DNA of 64,000 bases. Source: DASYKT01 sp963718105. GTDB lineage: Bacteria > Acidobacteriota > Blastocatellia > Pyrinomonadales > Pyrinomonadaceae. The translations under genes and the position numbers were made by a program. Shown piece by piece: positions 1 to 7,913 of this stretch (its first letter is position 1; each line of letters opens with the position of its first letter). The notes under the pieces were generated by a model that made no database searches, was not told where the DNA came from, and saw only the letters and a program-made list of their open reading frames with translations. Location: assembly GCA_963718105.1 (NCBI GenBank), contig OY970352.1, positions 1,550,001 through 1,614,000 of the forward strand, in the 5' to 3' direction.

Positions 1-942
1 TTTTACCGGATGGACGTTACCTATTCGGATGATGCGCGTCCCGCGCGGGGGTTGCTGCTGCCGTGGATGATCTTGAAAGTTCCTTTTGCCGACAACGAGC
101 AGGCGCTCTACATGGGACGCGAGGAACGTGAAGCGTACCTGAAACTGCCTGCCTTAATGTCCGACCCGCCCTTTCCCCAATGTCTCGATACATTTCTCGA
201 TGAAGGGACCGGGCGCTCACAGATCTTGCTGGAAGATATCTCAGCGACACATTTTCGCGGCGACACCCCGGAGGATATATCGCACCGCCAGTGGGAGCTG
301 GGTGTCGAAGCGCTGGCCGCGCTGCACTCTTTCTGGTGGGAAAGCCCGTCGCTTGGCGCCGGGATCGGGAAATTGCTTGACGATGAAGAAATAGAGCGGA
401 TCACAAAACTGCACGAGGAATCGCTGCCGAAATTTTTTAGCGCCCTGGGCGGCGACCTTTCTCCGCAGGTGCGAACGGCATATGAAAAAACGTTCGCCTT
501 CCTGCCGCACTTTTGGCGCGAGCGGCTGATGTCGCGCCGGCGCAATACGCTCATCCACGGCGATGCGCATTCATGGAATTTGCTCTTTCCCAGGGACGCG
601 GAAAATGGGCGTGTTTTTCTCATCGATCTGGCGACGCTGCGGGTGCGGCCGGCGACCAATGACCTCGCTTATCTGATGGCGATGAAATGGAAACCCGAGC
701 GCAGGGCGAGATTCGAAATGCCGCTGCTAAAGTATTATCACCAGTGCCTGCGGGCAAACGGGGTGCGGGATTTTTCCTGGGAAGATTGCCTGCTTGATTA
801 CCGCTATTCGATCCTGACGCATATGACCACACCGGTGGTGCAGTGCGGCTGCGGATTTCTCTCGCCGGGTATCTGGAAAGCAAATTTCCAGCGCATTTTC
901 GCGGCGTATGAAGAACTTGGCTGCGAAGAATTGCTGGGTTGA
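1..942 (+). CDS. APH/ecdysteroid-kinase-like phosphotransferase, 5' end cut by window
   Basis: The frame is open to the left edge (Phe-Tyr-Arg precedes the first ATG at 10), so the N-terminus lies outside the window. The visible 313 residues carry the kinase-like catalytic loop HGDAHSWNLLF, the Brenner-type HGDxxxxN motif of aminoglycoside and choline-type phosphotransferases. It is followed by LIDLATLRVRPATNDLAYL, where the metal-binding Asp and the second Asp of the family are expected. Such enzymes transfer the gamma-phosphate of ATP to a small hydroxyl substrate in the cytoplasm. The short N-lobe seen here resembles the EcKL/DUF1679 branch more than true antibiotic kinases. The substrate cannot be told, and resistance should not be assumed. 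No operon partner is visible; the next gene is convergent. Confidence 0.75.
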   Translation, partial: FYRMDVTYSDDARPARGLLLPWMILKVPFADNEQALYMGREEREAYLKLPALMSDPPFPQCLDTFLDEGTGRSQILLEDISATHFRGDTPEDISHRQWELGVEALAALHSFWWESPSLGAGIGKLLDDEEIERITKLHEESLPKFFSALGGDLSPQVRTAYEKTFAFLPHFWRERLMSRRRNTLIHGDAHSWNLLFPRDAENGRVFLIDLATLRVRPATNDLAYLMAMKWKPERRARFEMPLLKYYHQCLRANGVRDFSWEDCLLDYRYSILTHMTTPVVQCGCGFLSPGIWKANFQRIFAAYEELGCEELLG

Positions 943-958
943 AACCCGGGAGCGGAGG

Positions 959-1043
959 CTGTCAGTAGCGTCTGCGTTAGCAGATGCGTTCTCCGGCAAG
1001 CAGAAGAACGCACTTGCTGACGCAAGCGCTACTGACATGAGCG
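959..1043. repeat. Family A palindrome, copy A1
   Basis: About 84 nt with ~30-nt arms: TGTCAGTAGCG...GATGCGT on the left, ACGCACTTGC...CTACTGACA on the right. The arms are imperfect in the same places in most copies. Other copies: 7407-7490, 13111-13194, 15355-15435 and 17605-17686 (reversed), 19841-19920, a half copy at 20106-20157, and 62847-62930. Here it lies between two convergent genes. Confidence 0.9.
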
Positions 1044-1064
1044 AGAGGCTATCGCGCTACCGGT

Positions 1065-2132
1065 TTACCCCGCCGTTTTTGCATCAGCAGCAGGCGCGGA
1101 CGCCGGCAGCGGGTGAGTATCGTTGGCGAATTTTATCGCCCGCAGGGCATGCAGGTTCCACGGCAGCTTTGCCGGGTAGGCCGCCTTTAACATGTAATCG
1201 AGCCCCATTTCAAACGCCGTGCCCGCCCAGTTTTTCAGGTTGCCTTCGGTGCGTTCGAACCACTGGTGGGTGGTGGTATTCTCATTGACCTCTTTGGCGC
1301 CGTCGTCGTTGCAGACCAGCCGGTGGCCGGGTGCGTAGGCAGCCGCGCGCTCTTTGGCATACTTGATAAACTGGCGATAGTTGCCGTCTTCATTCCACTG
1401 GCCGAAATGAAAATCGAAATGGGTGGTGGGCACGTTTTCACAGGTGATCTTTTCGTTCTGCGCCAGGGTACCGCTGCTGGTACAGACGTGAATGTCGCTG
1501 CCGACGGTCTGCTTGAGAAAGTTTTCCGTCTGCTGCATCCAGGTGGTCAGGTTCCAGTTGTCCTGTACCTGGGTGGGCGGCGTGTTGGCCGGGGTCAGGG
1601 CCCCATCCATCCGCACCTCGTTGCAGATCTCCCAGATGATGTTGGGCTTGTTCTTTAATTTTTGCCCGACGGCGGTGATGAGCTGTTTCTGCAGCGCCTT
1701 GCCGGGATCGGTGGCAGGCGTAAAGAAATCGCGCAGCCGCTGGCGCAGCGCTACTCCGCCCGGCTGATAGGAGATGCCAAACGGATTATTGATCGGCGAC
1801 TGGCCCTCGTCCTGGATGGCGTGATAGTGAAACAGGCAAACCTGAACGAGAAACTTCTTATCATGGGCTGCGTCGGCCAGCGTGGAAAGGTTTTCGAGAA
1901 AGGCCGGGTTGATGCTCTTATCGGGACGGTAAAGCGGTATGTGGCGGTCGGCATTGACCTCGTTTAACCCGTTGGAAAAAACGACGATCTTGACCAGGTT
2001 GAAGGGATAATTTTCACCTTTCAGATATTGAAAAAAATTGCGCGGGTCACTGTTGGTTGCGCCCAGCTTGCTGTCAGAGCCCAGCCCGAATGCATTAAAG
2101 CCGATCAGGCGAGCGGGTAATTGAAATGGCAT
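1065..2132 (-). CDS. GH5-like TIM-barrel glycoside hydrolase, putative
   Basis: 355 residues with no signal peptide, so probably cytoplasmic. The segment NKPNIIWEICNEV resembles the beta-4 acid/base signature of clan GH-A glycosidases (usually NEP; here NEV). Further barrel-like strands follow, including THFDFHFGQWNEDG and HRLVCNDDGAKEV. The nucleophile Glu is not certain; the Glu in DGAKEVNE is a candidate. The ATG at 2132 has a good Shine-Dalgarno (AAAGGAG) about 10 nt upstream. The first residues, including RLIGFNAFG, look like a beta-1 start, so the gene appears complete. Polysaccharide cleavage is inferred from fold-level resemblance only; the substrate is unknown. It is far from the phage module, so a lysis role is unlikely. 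Confidence 0.5.
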   Translation of the reverse strand: MPFQLPARLIGFNAFGLGSDSKLGATNSDPRNFFQYLKGENYPFNLVKIVVFSNGLNEVNADRHIPLYRPDKSINPAFLENLSTLADAAHDKKFLVQVCLFHYHAIQDEGQSPINNPFGISYQPGGVALRQRLRDFFTPATDPGKALQKQLITAVGQKLKNKPNIIWEICNEVRMDGALTPANTPPTQVQDNWNLTTWMQQTENFLKQTVGSDIHVCTSSGTLAQNEKITCENVPTTHFDFHFGQWNEDGNYRQFIKYAKERAAAYAPGHRLVCNDDGAKEVNENTTTHQWFERTEGNLKNWAGTAFEMGLDYMLKAAYPAKLPWNLHALRAIKFANDTHPLPASAPAADAKTAG

Positions 2133-2311
2133 AAATACGGAAATCTCCTTTATGGGAATTTTGGTTTAAATTATTCAGGGGGCCCTCTAAAAAACAATGC
2201 CGCAGGGGAACGCATTGCTCGAGATCCTTAACCACAGGGAGTGGGAATCCGTCTTAGGGGAGGATATTTATAACCCGATTCCCACCGGCGTGTCAAATGA
2301 GCCTGAAAACC

Positions 2312-2421
2312 GGGAGCGCGGACGTCCCCCGTCCGCAAAGATCGCGCAGCGATCTAGTTCTTTATTTAATAAATATTTAGCCCGAAGAATCGCGCTTTGC
2401 GGAGGGGACGTCCGCGCTCCC
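2312..2421. repeat. Long inverted repeat (GGGAGCGCGGACGTCCCC type)
   Basis: The left arm begins GGGAGCGCGGACGTCCCC and the right arm ends GGGGACGTCCGCGCTCCC, with a central AT-rich loop. It fills most of the 2133-2501 gap. An 88-codon ORF (2197-2463) runs through it and is not credible. Confidence 0.85.
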
Positions 2422-2501
2422 AGATTAGCGCGCCGCGAAACGTTTTTGGCCTGTTTTGCATAATATTTAGAAAGTATTTGTAAAGGAGACTCCCATTCTT
2501 T

Positions 2502-3017
2502 ATGTTAGACAATGCCAAGATAAGCGAAGATGAGGTCGAGGTCATCGCGGAAGCGGTGGCGAAGAGAAGTTGGTGGAAAAATCCGGCCCTTTATATTCCG
2601 GTGATCACCGCCGTGCTGAGCAGCCCGGTTGTAATGACGCTGCTGCCGGGAAAGGTCCAGCCGGTCGAGGCCCAAATAGTTCCCCAACAGCAGCAGCAAG
2701 TGACCCCGCAGCAATTCCCGCAAAACGTTGATCGGCCCCGTTATAACGGGCAGGGGCAGTGGCAATCGCGGCGGCCCAGAAACGCCACGGTCCTGATAGA
2801 CTCGGACCTGCGGAAAGGGCCTAATTCCAAGAAAAGCCCGGTAATACATCTGGCCGAAGGCGCCCGGCTCATTTATTCGAACTGCAATCAGTTTCCTGAA
2901 GTGGTAGAAGATATGGAAGGCAAATGGTGTGAAGGGCTCTACAAGGACGATACCGGCAAAACCCATAAAGGCTGGGTATTTACCGCGTACCTGCACACGG
3001 AGCGGGAAGGATCCTGA
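2502..3017 (+). CDS. Membrane-anchored bacterial SH3-domain protein
   Basis: 171 residues. A short acidic N-terminus (to about residue 22) precedes KRSWWKNP and one hydrophobic segment (residues ~28-48). A Gln/Pro-rich linker follows, and from about residue 95 an SH3-like domain: TVLIDSDLRKGPNSKKSPVI, then GARLIYSN and a closing KGWVFTAYL. Bacterial SH3 domains of this kind usually sit outside the membrane and often bind peptidoglycan or other cell-wall ligands. Two Cys in the domain match the positions of two Cys in the next gene. The ATG has an AAAGGAG site about 12 nt upstream. It is a paralogue of 3283-3825, with a family B palindrome between them. The ligand is unknown. Confidence 0.65.
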   Translation: MLDNAKISEDEVEVIAEAVAKRSWWKNPALYIPVITAVLSSPVVMTLLPGKVQPVEAQIVPQQQQQVTPQQFPQNVDRPRYNGQGQWQSRRPRNATVLIDSDLRKGPNSKKSPVIHLAEGARLIYSNCNQFPEVVEDMEGKWCEGLYKDDTGKTHKGWVFTAYLHTEREGS

Positions 3018-3048
3018 AACCGGACATCATTTAGCCATAACATCATGA

Positions 3049-3160
3049 GGTCAGAACCGGGAACGCAGTGACCGGGTAAATGAGCGCAGCGAAAAAACTG
3101 TCAGCCTCCAGCCCGTCGAATAAGAACCCGGTCACTGCGTTCCCGGTTCCGACTTCGTGA
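3049..3160. repeat. Family B palindrome, copy B1
   Basis: Arms contain GAACCGGGAACGCAGTGACCGG and its complement, enclosing a loop with TGAGCGCAGCGAAAAAACT. Other copies: 26964-27078, a half copy at 52177-52210, and 56784-56890. Two copies lie between host genes and two inside the virion module. Confidence 0.9.
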
Positions 3161-3282
3161 TCCTTGACGCGATTTGGCAAAAAACACGCAGAAAATCGTC
3201 TATAATATAACTTAAGATCCTACAAAATTTATTTACAACTTTGCCTGATGTTTAGGTAATATATTTATTAAAAGGAATCCCC

Positions 3283-3825
3283 ATGAGTGACGATCATAAA
3301 TCGAGCCCTAAAGAAGCTGAAGAAGAAGTAGAGCGAGCAGCCGCGCCCGAATCCGCGGAAGAGGAAGAGGCCCGGGCAACCCCCTGGTGGAAAAAACTGA
3401 GCGTGGTGATCCCGACCATCACCGGGCTGCTGGTGGCACTCACGCCGCTGGTCGTACTGCTGATGCCCGCGCAGCATAAACCGGAGACGCCCAAGGCGGA
3501 ACCGACGCCGATAATTTTAATGCAGCCCGCCTTTGCCGCGACCCCGGTGCCGACCGCGCCGCCGCGCCGCAACAACCGGCCTTATCTGGCGACGGTCAGC
3601 ACGCCGGCCGGTTTGTATATGCGTTCGGGGCCGAACGAAAAAACCAACCAGATAATAAAACTGGAACAAGGCGCCCAGGTCAAAGTTTCCAACTGCCGCA
3701 CGACCGTCTACATCGGCCAGGTCGAAGGCCAATGGTGCCAGGCGAGCTACAAAGACGCCGAAGGCAATTCGCACCGCGGCTGGATGTTCAACGCCTTCCT
3801 GATCGAAGATGGTGACAGTGAATAG
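3283..3825 (+). CDS. Membrane-anchored bacterial SH3-domain protein, paralogue
   Basis: 180 residues built like its upstream neighbour. A strongly acidic N-terminus (residues 1-32) precedes TPWWKKL and a single transmembrane segment (~38-63). A Pro/Ala-rich linker follows, then an SH3-like domain (~98-178) with VSTPAGLYMRSGPNEKTNQI and a final HRGWMFNAFL. The motif GQVEGQWCQASYKDAEG matches MEGKWCEGLYKDDTG of the other copy. The domain is expected outside the cytoplasmic membrane, with the acidic tail inside. AAAAGGA stands 6 nt before the ATG. An A/T-rich stretch with possible promoter elements (TATAATATAA near 3200) precedes the gene. The function is unknown; sensing or binding the cell wall is plausible. 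Confidence 0.65.
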   Translation: MSDDHKSSPKEAEEEVERAAAPESAEEEEARATPWWKKLSVVIPTITGLLVALTPLVVLLMPAQHKPETPKAEPTPIILMQPAFAATPVPTAPPRRNNRPYLATVSTPAGLYMRSGPNEKTNQIIKLEQGAQVKVSNCRTTVYIGQVEGQWCQASYKDAEGNSHRGWMFNAFLIEDGDSE

Positions 3826-4095
3826 GGAATAGGGAATAGGGAATTGTAGGGGCAGGGCTTGTACCTGCCCGTTTTATTAAGTTCGTCACCTTCGGCGACG
3901 TGACGCGCTTGTTACTATGGACGTCGGGTTGCACCCGACGCTATTAAATCTGTCTCCTACGGAGACGAATCAAAACCCAAAATCCTAAACCCTAAATCCT
4001 AAATCGAAAATCTAAAATCTAAAATCTAAAATCTAAAATCGGAAATCGGGAAACGGGCAGGTACAAGCCCTGCCCCTACAAACTGCTCACAGCTC
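3826..4095. repeat. Composite intergenic repeat block (families E and O)
   Basis: No gene. Three tandem GAATAGG units start the block. Outer arms read GGGGCAGGGCTTGTACCTGCCC (3850-3871) and its complement (near 4054-4076). Inside are an ACGTCGGGTTGCACCCGACG hairpin, CTCCTACGGAG, and a run of AAATCTAAAATC-type units. Related hairpins occur at 31640-31790, and related AAATC runs at 38860-39030 and 52142-52275. Confidence 0.8.
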
Positions 4096-4100
4096 ACCGT

Positions 4101-4820
4101 TCACCCTTTGCTCCACTCATACTTTTCTGTGACAAACATATCGCCTTGGGGAAAATGCACGGTGATGGTGCGAAAGGTGGGAAGGTTGGTTTTTTTGTCG
4201 ATCCAGAGTTCGACGTCGCCGGCGTTCTTTTCATTTTCCACGCCCAGCTTGTAAAAGACCACGATCAGTTTTTTGTCATTTTGTTTTAGCTCGGCGGCGG
4301 CCAGCGGTGAATTGGGCGGGTTTTCTTTGGCGTAGGCCGCGTCCTGCACCACCAGCCAACTGTACACGGACCCGTCGATGCGGTCGGGAGGTTTATTGCC
4401 CGTCAGGCGCGCGATATTGTGCATCAGGCCCATCCGCGACATTCCGATCAGTATGCCGGGGCGCAGGCCCGCGGGCGCGTCCATTTCGAAGGGAGACTTT
4501 TCGCTGCTGCTACTGCCCCCGCTCAGCTTTGCGCCGTCGCAGAGAAGAAAAAGTTTGTGGTCCTTGCCCAGAAATTTTCCCGACGTGCGGTAATCCATCA
4601 CGTTGCCCTTTTTAAATAGGATCTCGCCTTCAAAAGTGCCGGTGACGGCGCCGGTCGCTTCGATGCGGAATTTTACGCGCCGGTTCTTTATCTTCATCAA
4701 ACTGGCTTCCATTTTATCGAAGACCTCTTTTGGTGAACGGTAATCGTCGGCAAGGACGGCCGGCGCGATAAAGATCAGCGATAAGAATAAGACGATAAGA
4801 CGGCGTGATAGTACTGGCAT
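4101..4820 (-). CDS. LolA/LolB-fold-like secreted protein
   Basis: 239 residues from ATG 4820. GGGAGGG lies 6 nt upstream of this start; a longer frame to 4865 has no such site. A signal peptide ends near residue 24 (...FIAPAVLADD). The rest is beta-rich with an early helix (SPKEVFDKMEASLMKIKN) followed by strands such as VKFRIEATGAVTGTFEGEILF, which fits the half-barrel fold of LolA-type and DUF1571/DUF2092-type periplasmic proteins. The end, WIDKKTNLPTFRTITVHFPQGD, is typical of these families. It likely acts in the periplasm, perhaps on a lipid or lipoprotein. Adjacent genes do not clarify the role, and true LolA function is not implied. Confidence 0.55.
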   Translation of the reverse strand: MPVLSRRLIVLFLSLIFIAPAVLADDYRSPKEVFDKMEASLMKIKNRRVKFRIEATGAVTGTFEGEILFKKGNVMDYRTSGKFLGKDHKLFLLCDGAKLSGGSSSSEKSPFEMDAPAGLRPGILIGMSRMGLMHNIARLTGNKPPDRIDGSVYSWLVVQDAAYAKENPPNSPLAAAELKQNDKKLIVVFYKLGVENEKNAGDVELWIDKKTNLPTFRTITVHFPQGDMFVTEKYEWSKG

Positions 4821-4948
4821 AAAAACCCTCCCTGATGTAAATACCGATAGGAAAAGTATAAACAATCCCGATCAGGCAGAGCAATGGCGATTTGAAGATG
4901 GTTTTTGGACGGGAGCTTTGGGCAAGCGAGATCGCCTTCAGCTTTTTT

Positions 4949-5578
4949 TCATTTGGACGGCGGCGCGTTTAGCTCAAGCCAGCGCGACACCAGGTTGGCG
5001 TAGTCGTTAAAAATAAGGTTTTCCGGATTCAGCCCCAGGTCCCTGCACAAAACAGGGAATTGTTTCTGGAATTTCTGATAATGCTCCAGTATCGTCATTG
5101 TTCCCGGAACGATGTCCTTGTTATGGGGAAGCAAAAAATCCCGCACTAGTTCAATGGCTTTCCGCGCATTGCTATCGTGGACATAGATATCATGGCCCGA
5201 TATATCGGAAAGACATTTCCGGTAATCGTAGGCATGGTGAGCAAAGATCAAACAGAATTTTTTATCCTCTTCAGCGCGCGCCGCTGCCGCCGCTCCCAGA
5301 AAAAAACCTAATTCGAACGGCATGTTAAAGCGGGGAAGTTTGGTGATCTTATCCAGCGCAACCATCGAAATATCATGTATACCGAAGCGGCAGGATAATA
5401 TGAGATCGCTGATCTTCTGCAATCTGTCCACGCCCGCATTGATTATTTCTTCTGCGCAGATCGCTCTATATCCGCAGTCGATCACCGCAAATACGATGGC
5501 CCGAAAAATATGCTGGTAATTCTTTCCGAACGGATAATTAATAAAGACGGAAAGATTTTTTGCAGGTTCAGTTTCCAC
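4949..5578 (-). CDS. TIR/nucleoside-deoxyribosyltransferase-like conserved protein
   Basis: 209 residues starting at GTG (5576-5578), with AAGGAG 5 nt upstream. It opens with SVFINYPFGKNYQHIFRAI, a strand followed by a D/PF-type loop. CRFGIHDIS comes later, then RFNMPFELGFFLG, where the Glu stands in a helix start as in TIR and 2'-deoxyribosyltransferase folds. A SDISGHDIYVHD segment follows. I know this as a recurring bacterial family of unproved function with a Rossmann-like fold. A nucleotide or NAD-related activity is plausible but not shown. No defence partner is adjacent, so a defence role is only a hypothesis. The C-terminal ~60 residues are helical. Confidence 0.45.
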   Translation of the reverse strand: METEPAKNLSVFINYPFGKNYQHIFRAIVFAVIDCGYRAICAEEIINAGVDRLQKISDLILSCRFGIHDISMVALDKITKLPRFNMPFELGFFLGAAAAARAEEDKKFCLIFAHHAYDYRKCLSDISGHDIYVHDSNARKAIELVRDFLLPHNKDIVPGTMTILEHYQKFQKQFPVLCRDLGLNPENLIFNDYANLVSRWLELNAPPSK

Positions 5579-6159
5579 TTTTCTCCTTTCGAAGACAGAT
5601 TACCAAGACACTTAAATAAGCGCAGTCTAAATACTGCTCATTGTTTATTCGTCACTGTTTGTTCTTTAACGCTTGCTGACCACGAGCCCAATAAATGTCA
5701 GCAGACCTCGGATTTGGAAACCTGCACTGTTGCAAAAAATAGCGTCCCGGCGATGATCGACAAAGCTTCGAACTCGCCGGGGAAATCAGATCACGCCCGA
5801 TCTTTGCCGCTGCTGAGAGTCGCGCGCGAAAGATCCGGCCGGTTTAGTGTCTGCCGCTGTTTTTCGGTTAAGCGGCGTGGGACAGACCCGTGCTGAAAAT
5901 GTGAAATTCTTTACCGGGAAATGATAAGCAACTTTTTCATTACCGGCGAGGCCGGCGCTGCCGGCGATCTCTGAAGTGAGAAAAATTTTAAGGGAGACTT
6001 TTTTCATTTACTTCTACAGTCAAAATTAACACATAATTTTAACCTATTCGGAAGGCAGAAAAAAGTATTTTTTTGCTATTTAAAATGGAAAAATTTATCG
6101 ATCGTGAAGTGATCTTTTCGCTCAAATTGCCCGGCAGATAAGCTGCGGCAAAGATAAGC
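5579..6159. other. Gene-poor gap
   Basis: No convincing coding frame. The ORFs crossing it are poor in composition and lack ribosome sites. The stretch from 6000 to 6160 is AT-rich. No clear hairpin repeat of the families seen elsewhere. Confidence 0.5.
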
Positions 6160-6369
6160 TTAATCCGTGACTTTGATCGTATCGGGGGAAGTTTTACGAG
6201 TTGAATCCTGCTGCTGCGCATTTTTCACCGCGCGATCTATTTTGGCGATCGACACCGTGCCGCGCAGATAGGGCTCGGGGATGGTCCGGGTGAAACCGTT
6301 GTTGGATCCTTTATTTTTTTGCGAAGAGGGAAGGGGGGATTTCACTTTTCGTTCCTTTTTTTCAGCCAT
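6160..6369 (-). CDS. Small basic hypothetical protein (69 aa)
   Basis: I chose ATG 6369 because AGGAG stands 9 nt upstream; the longer frame to 6393 has none. The protein begins MAEKKERKVKSPLPSSQKNK, is rich in Lys, Ser and Thr, has no hydrophobic segment, and contains TIPEPYLRGTVSIAKIDRAV as its most ordered-looking part. I do not recognise the family. Both neighbours are distant, so no operon context exists. The clear ribosome site is the main support for it being real. Confidence 0.45.
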   Translation of the reverse strand: MAEKKERKVKSPLPSSQKNKGSNNGFTRTIPEPYLRGTVSIAKIDRAVKNAQQQDSTRKTSPDTIKVTD

Positions 6370-6760
6370 GACAAAACTCCTGTACAGGCTCATTTAATAT
6401 TATTCCATACGTCGTTTAAAAGTCCGAGTTCGCAGTATCTTCGGCGGCATTTAGAATGCTTAACCGCTCCTTAAGACGACGGCGGCCTGGGCCTTCATAA
6501 CGGCAAATAGTTTTTCAATCGTGTTGGAGTTGTGCGTTTCACAAGCGCAACGTCCGCTCGAACCGTCTCGCAAATGAAACGGTTTTAATGCCAAAATTCT
6601 AGCGTAATTCCCGGGCCGCCGTCAACGATTGTTTAAAGCTTCAACGATCGTTGAATGCCCAAGCCAAAGGAGCAAGTCAACAAATCACTTTAAATCAGCC
6701 TACGTAAATGATGCAGTGCAACTAGTTAAACACCAAGGGAAGCGGTTACAGGGGGCGTTT
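6370..6760. other. Gap upstream of the small basic gene
   Basis: No gene or strong palindrome. The short inverted pair CAACGATCGTTGAA lies near 6640. Promoters for the minus-strand gene should lie in the first ~100 nt, but none is clear enough to call. Confidence 0.4.
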
Positions 6761-7084
6761 TCACGGATCTTCTTCCCAAAAGAGAACGCGAACGGTTTCG
6801 CTCAGCGCGGAAGGGCGATGGCAGTCCGCTTTGCCGGCAGGGATGTGAATGAGATCGCCCGGCTGATAGGCCACATCCGCGCCGTTCTCAAATTCGATGC
6901 GCAGCTCGCCGGCGAGAACGGTGCCGCGATGGCCGCGTTCGCACCACTCGGGATGTTCCAGATCACGGCCAAACTCGAGCAGCCTCGCCTCCCTGCCGTC
7001 CGCTTGGCACAGCTTGAAACGCGCGCCACCCGGCGTCTGCCGCCACTCGATCTCGTCAAAGGATGCGCGGTAATTCTTTTGCAT
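6761..7084 (-). CDS. Cupin-domain protein
   Basis: 107 residues from ATG 7084; upstream in-frame starts to 7141 exist and no start has a clear ribosome site. A single cupin domain covers most of the protein. Motif 1 is degenerate: HPEWCERGHRGTVLAGELRIEF, where G(X)5HX(H)-type metal ligands are mostly replaced. Motif 2 includes YQPGDLIHIPAGKADCHRP. The end LFWEEDP matches many small stand-alone cupins of unknown substrate. The fold is well supported, but metal binding and catalysis are uncertain because the usual histidines are incomplete. Cytoplasmic. Confidence 0.7.
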   Translation of the reverse strand: MQKNYRASFDEIEWRQTPGGARFKLCQADGREARLLEFGRDLEHPEWCERGHRGTVLAGELRIEFENGADVAYQPGDLIHIPAGKADCHRPSALSETVRVLFWEEDP

Positions 7085-7546
7085 ATGAGATATTGAAGCA
7101 CAGGTCATAACTGTTGCGAAATCAGAACCTCGGAACGCCATCTGTAGCCGTAACCGGGTTTCCCCTAATGATCAATGATCAGTGATCAGTGGCTTTGCTT
7201 ATAAATCAGACAGGCCAGGCTTTTTTGCAGTTTGGTGTTACTTAGTGTGGTTTCGTGGTTACAGTCTTAGGTCTCCGGTTACTGAAGTTTAAGATCTGAA
7301 ACCACGTGCGCCACACTAAAAGACACGAACAAAACATAGGGCAAATTTCTGACTTCATGACAGGCTTGTTTTTGAGTCTTTGAAGTGCCAGAATTATATT
7401 ACCGGGCTGTCAGTAGCGTCTGTGTTAGCAGATGCGTAAAAAGTGTAAGAAACGCACTTGCTGACGCAAGGCTACCGACATGAGCGCGACGAATTGCGGT
7501 TGCCCGGCAGGCAAAAATCTTTACGTCTTAAGGAGGCTTTGAATTT
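7085..7546. repeat. Gap with family J palindrome and family A copy A2
   Basis: Family J at 7242-7319 has arms TTAGTGTGGTTTCGTGGTT and AACCACGTGCGCCACACTAA; related elements lie near 34535-34625 and 38915-38975. Family A copy A2 follows at 7407-7490. No other gene is seen before the small gene at 7547. Confidence 0.8.
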
Positions 7547-7702
7547 ATGTTTTTCAAATTGAAAGATTCTTTATATCGTATCTGGCGAGGTATTCTGAGC
7601 GGTTACGGCAATTGCGGCAAATGCGCCTGCAGCCAATATGAGCAGTCGGACGCGGGCGGCGATCAGTGCCGCTGCGGACACTCATACGCAGACCATTGGT
7701 AA
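7547..7702 (+). CDS. Small cysteine-rich protein (51 aa), putative zinc-binding
   Basis: The protein is MFFKLKDSLYRIWRGILSGY followed by a Cys-rich half. Cys sit at 23, 26, 28, 41 and 43 and His at 45 and 50, a CxxCxC...CxCxH pattern that could bind one metal ion. The ribosome site TAAGGAGG is near-perfect and lies 10 nt before the ATG. An intrinsic terminator begins 32 nt after the stop. The gene therefore looks like an independent, well-translated unit. The first 20 residues are amphipathic and basic. I recognise no family. It is too short for ordinary gene callers with a 60-codon cut-off. No neighbour suggests a function. Confidence 0.65.
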   Translation: MFFKLKDSLYRIWRGILSGYGNCGKCACSQYEQSDAGGDQCRCGHSYADHW

Positions 7703-7734
7703 AATTTTGCCGCTCGCAGATCCTTATTTTTTGA

Positions 7735-7761
7735 GGGCAGGAGAAAACTCCTGCCCTTTTT
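7735..7761 (+). terminator. Rho-independent terminator
   Basis: A perfect 9-bp stem GGGCAGGAG/CTCCTGCCC with an AAAA loop and a T5 tail. It ends the small Cys-rich gene. Confidence 0.9.
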
Positions 7762-7862
7762 AAATTTAAATGTAAAAAAATAATTTGTTCATTATGTAAT
7801 CTCTGTATACAAGGGGTAACAAAGTGAACAAACGGGAAACAGTGGCAGAATGCAGAAGACAG

Positions 7863-7913
7863 TGCAGTAAGCAGTAAGCAGAAAAGTGCTGATCGTCCGC
7901 TTACCGCTTACTG
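7863..7913. repeat. Inverted repeat at the end of the CSLREA array
   Basis: Arms TGCAGTAAGCAGTAAGCAG and CGCTTACCGCTTACTG. The right arm overlaps the stop codon and last codons of the minus-strand gene ending at 7901. It could act as a terminator, but the T-run is on the plus-strand side. Confidence 0.6.

Noticed and set aside
908..1288. 126-codon plus-strand ORF across the end of the first gene
   Set aside because: It is formed by family A repeat and antisense of the GH5-like gene; similar MSVALASASA-type peptides recur wherever family A lies.
1065..2132. GH5-like protein as the phage endolysin
   Set aside because: It is 30 kb from the virion module, has a host-type ribosome site, and looks like a clan GH-A hydrolase, not a muramidase.
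2197..2463. 88-codon plus-strand ORF
   Set aside because: It runs through the 2312-2421 palindrome, has no ribosome site, and codes repeat-type residues.
3967..4048. Tandem AAATCTAAAATC units as a CRISPR array
   Set aside because: Units are contiguous without unique spacers; no cas genes in the window.
5510..5896. 128-codon plus-strand ORF
   Set aside because: Overlaps the start of the TIR-like gene on the other strand, no ribosome site, no recognisable features.
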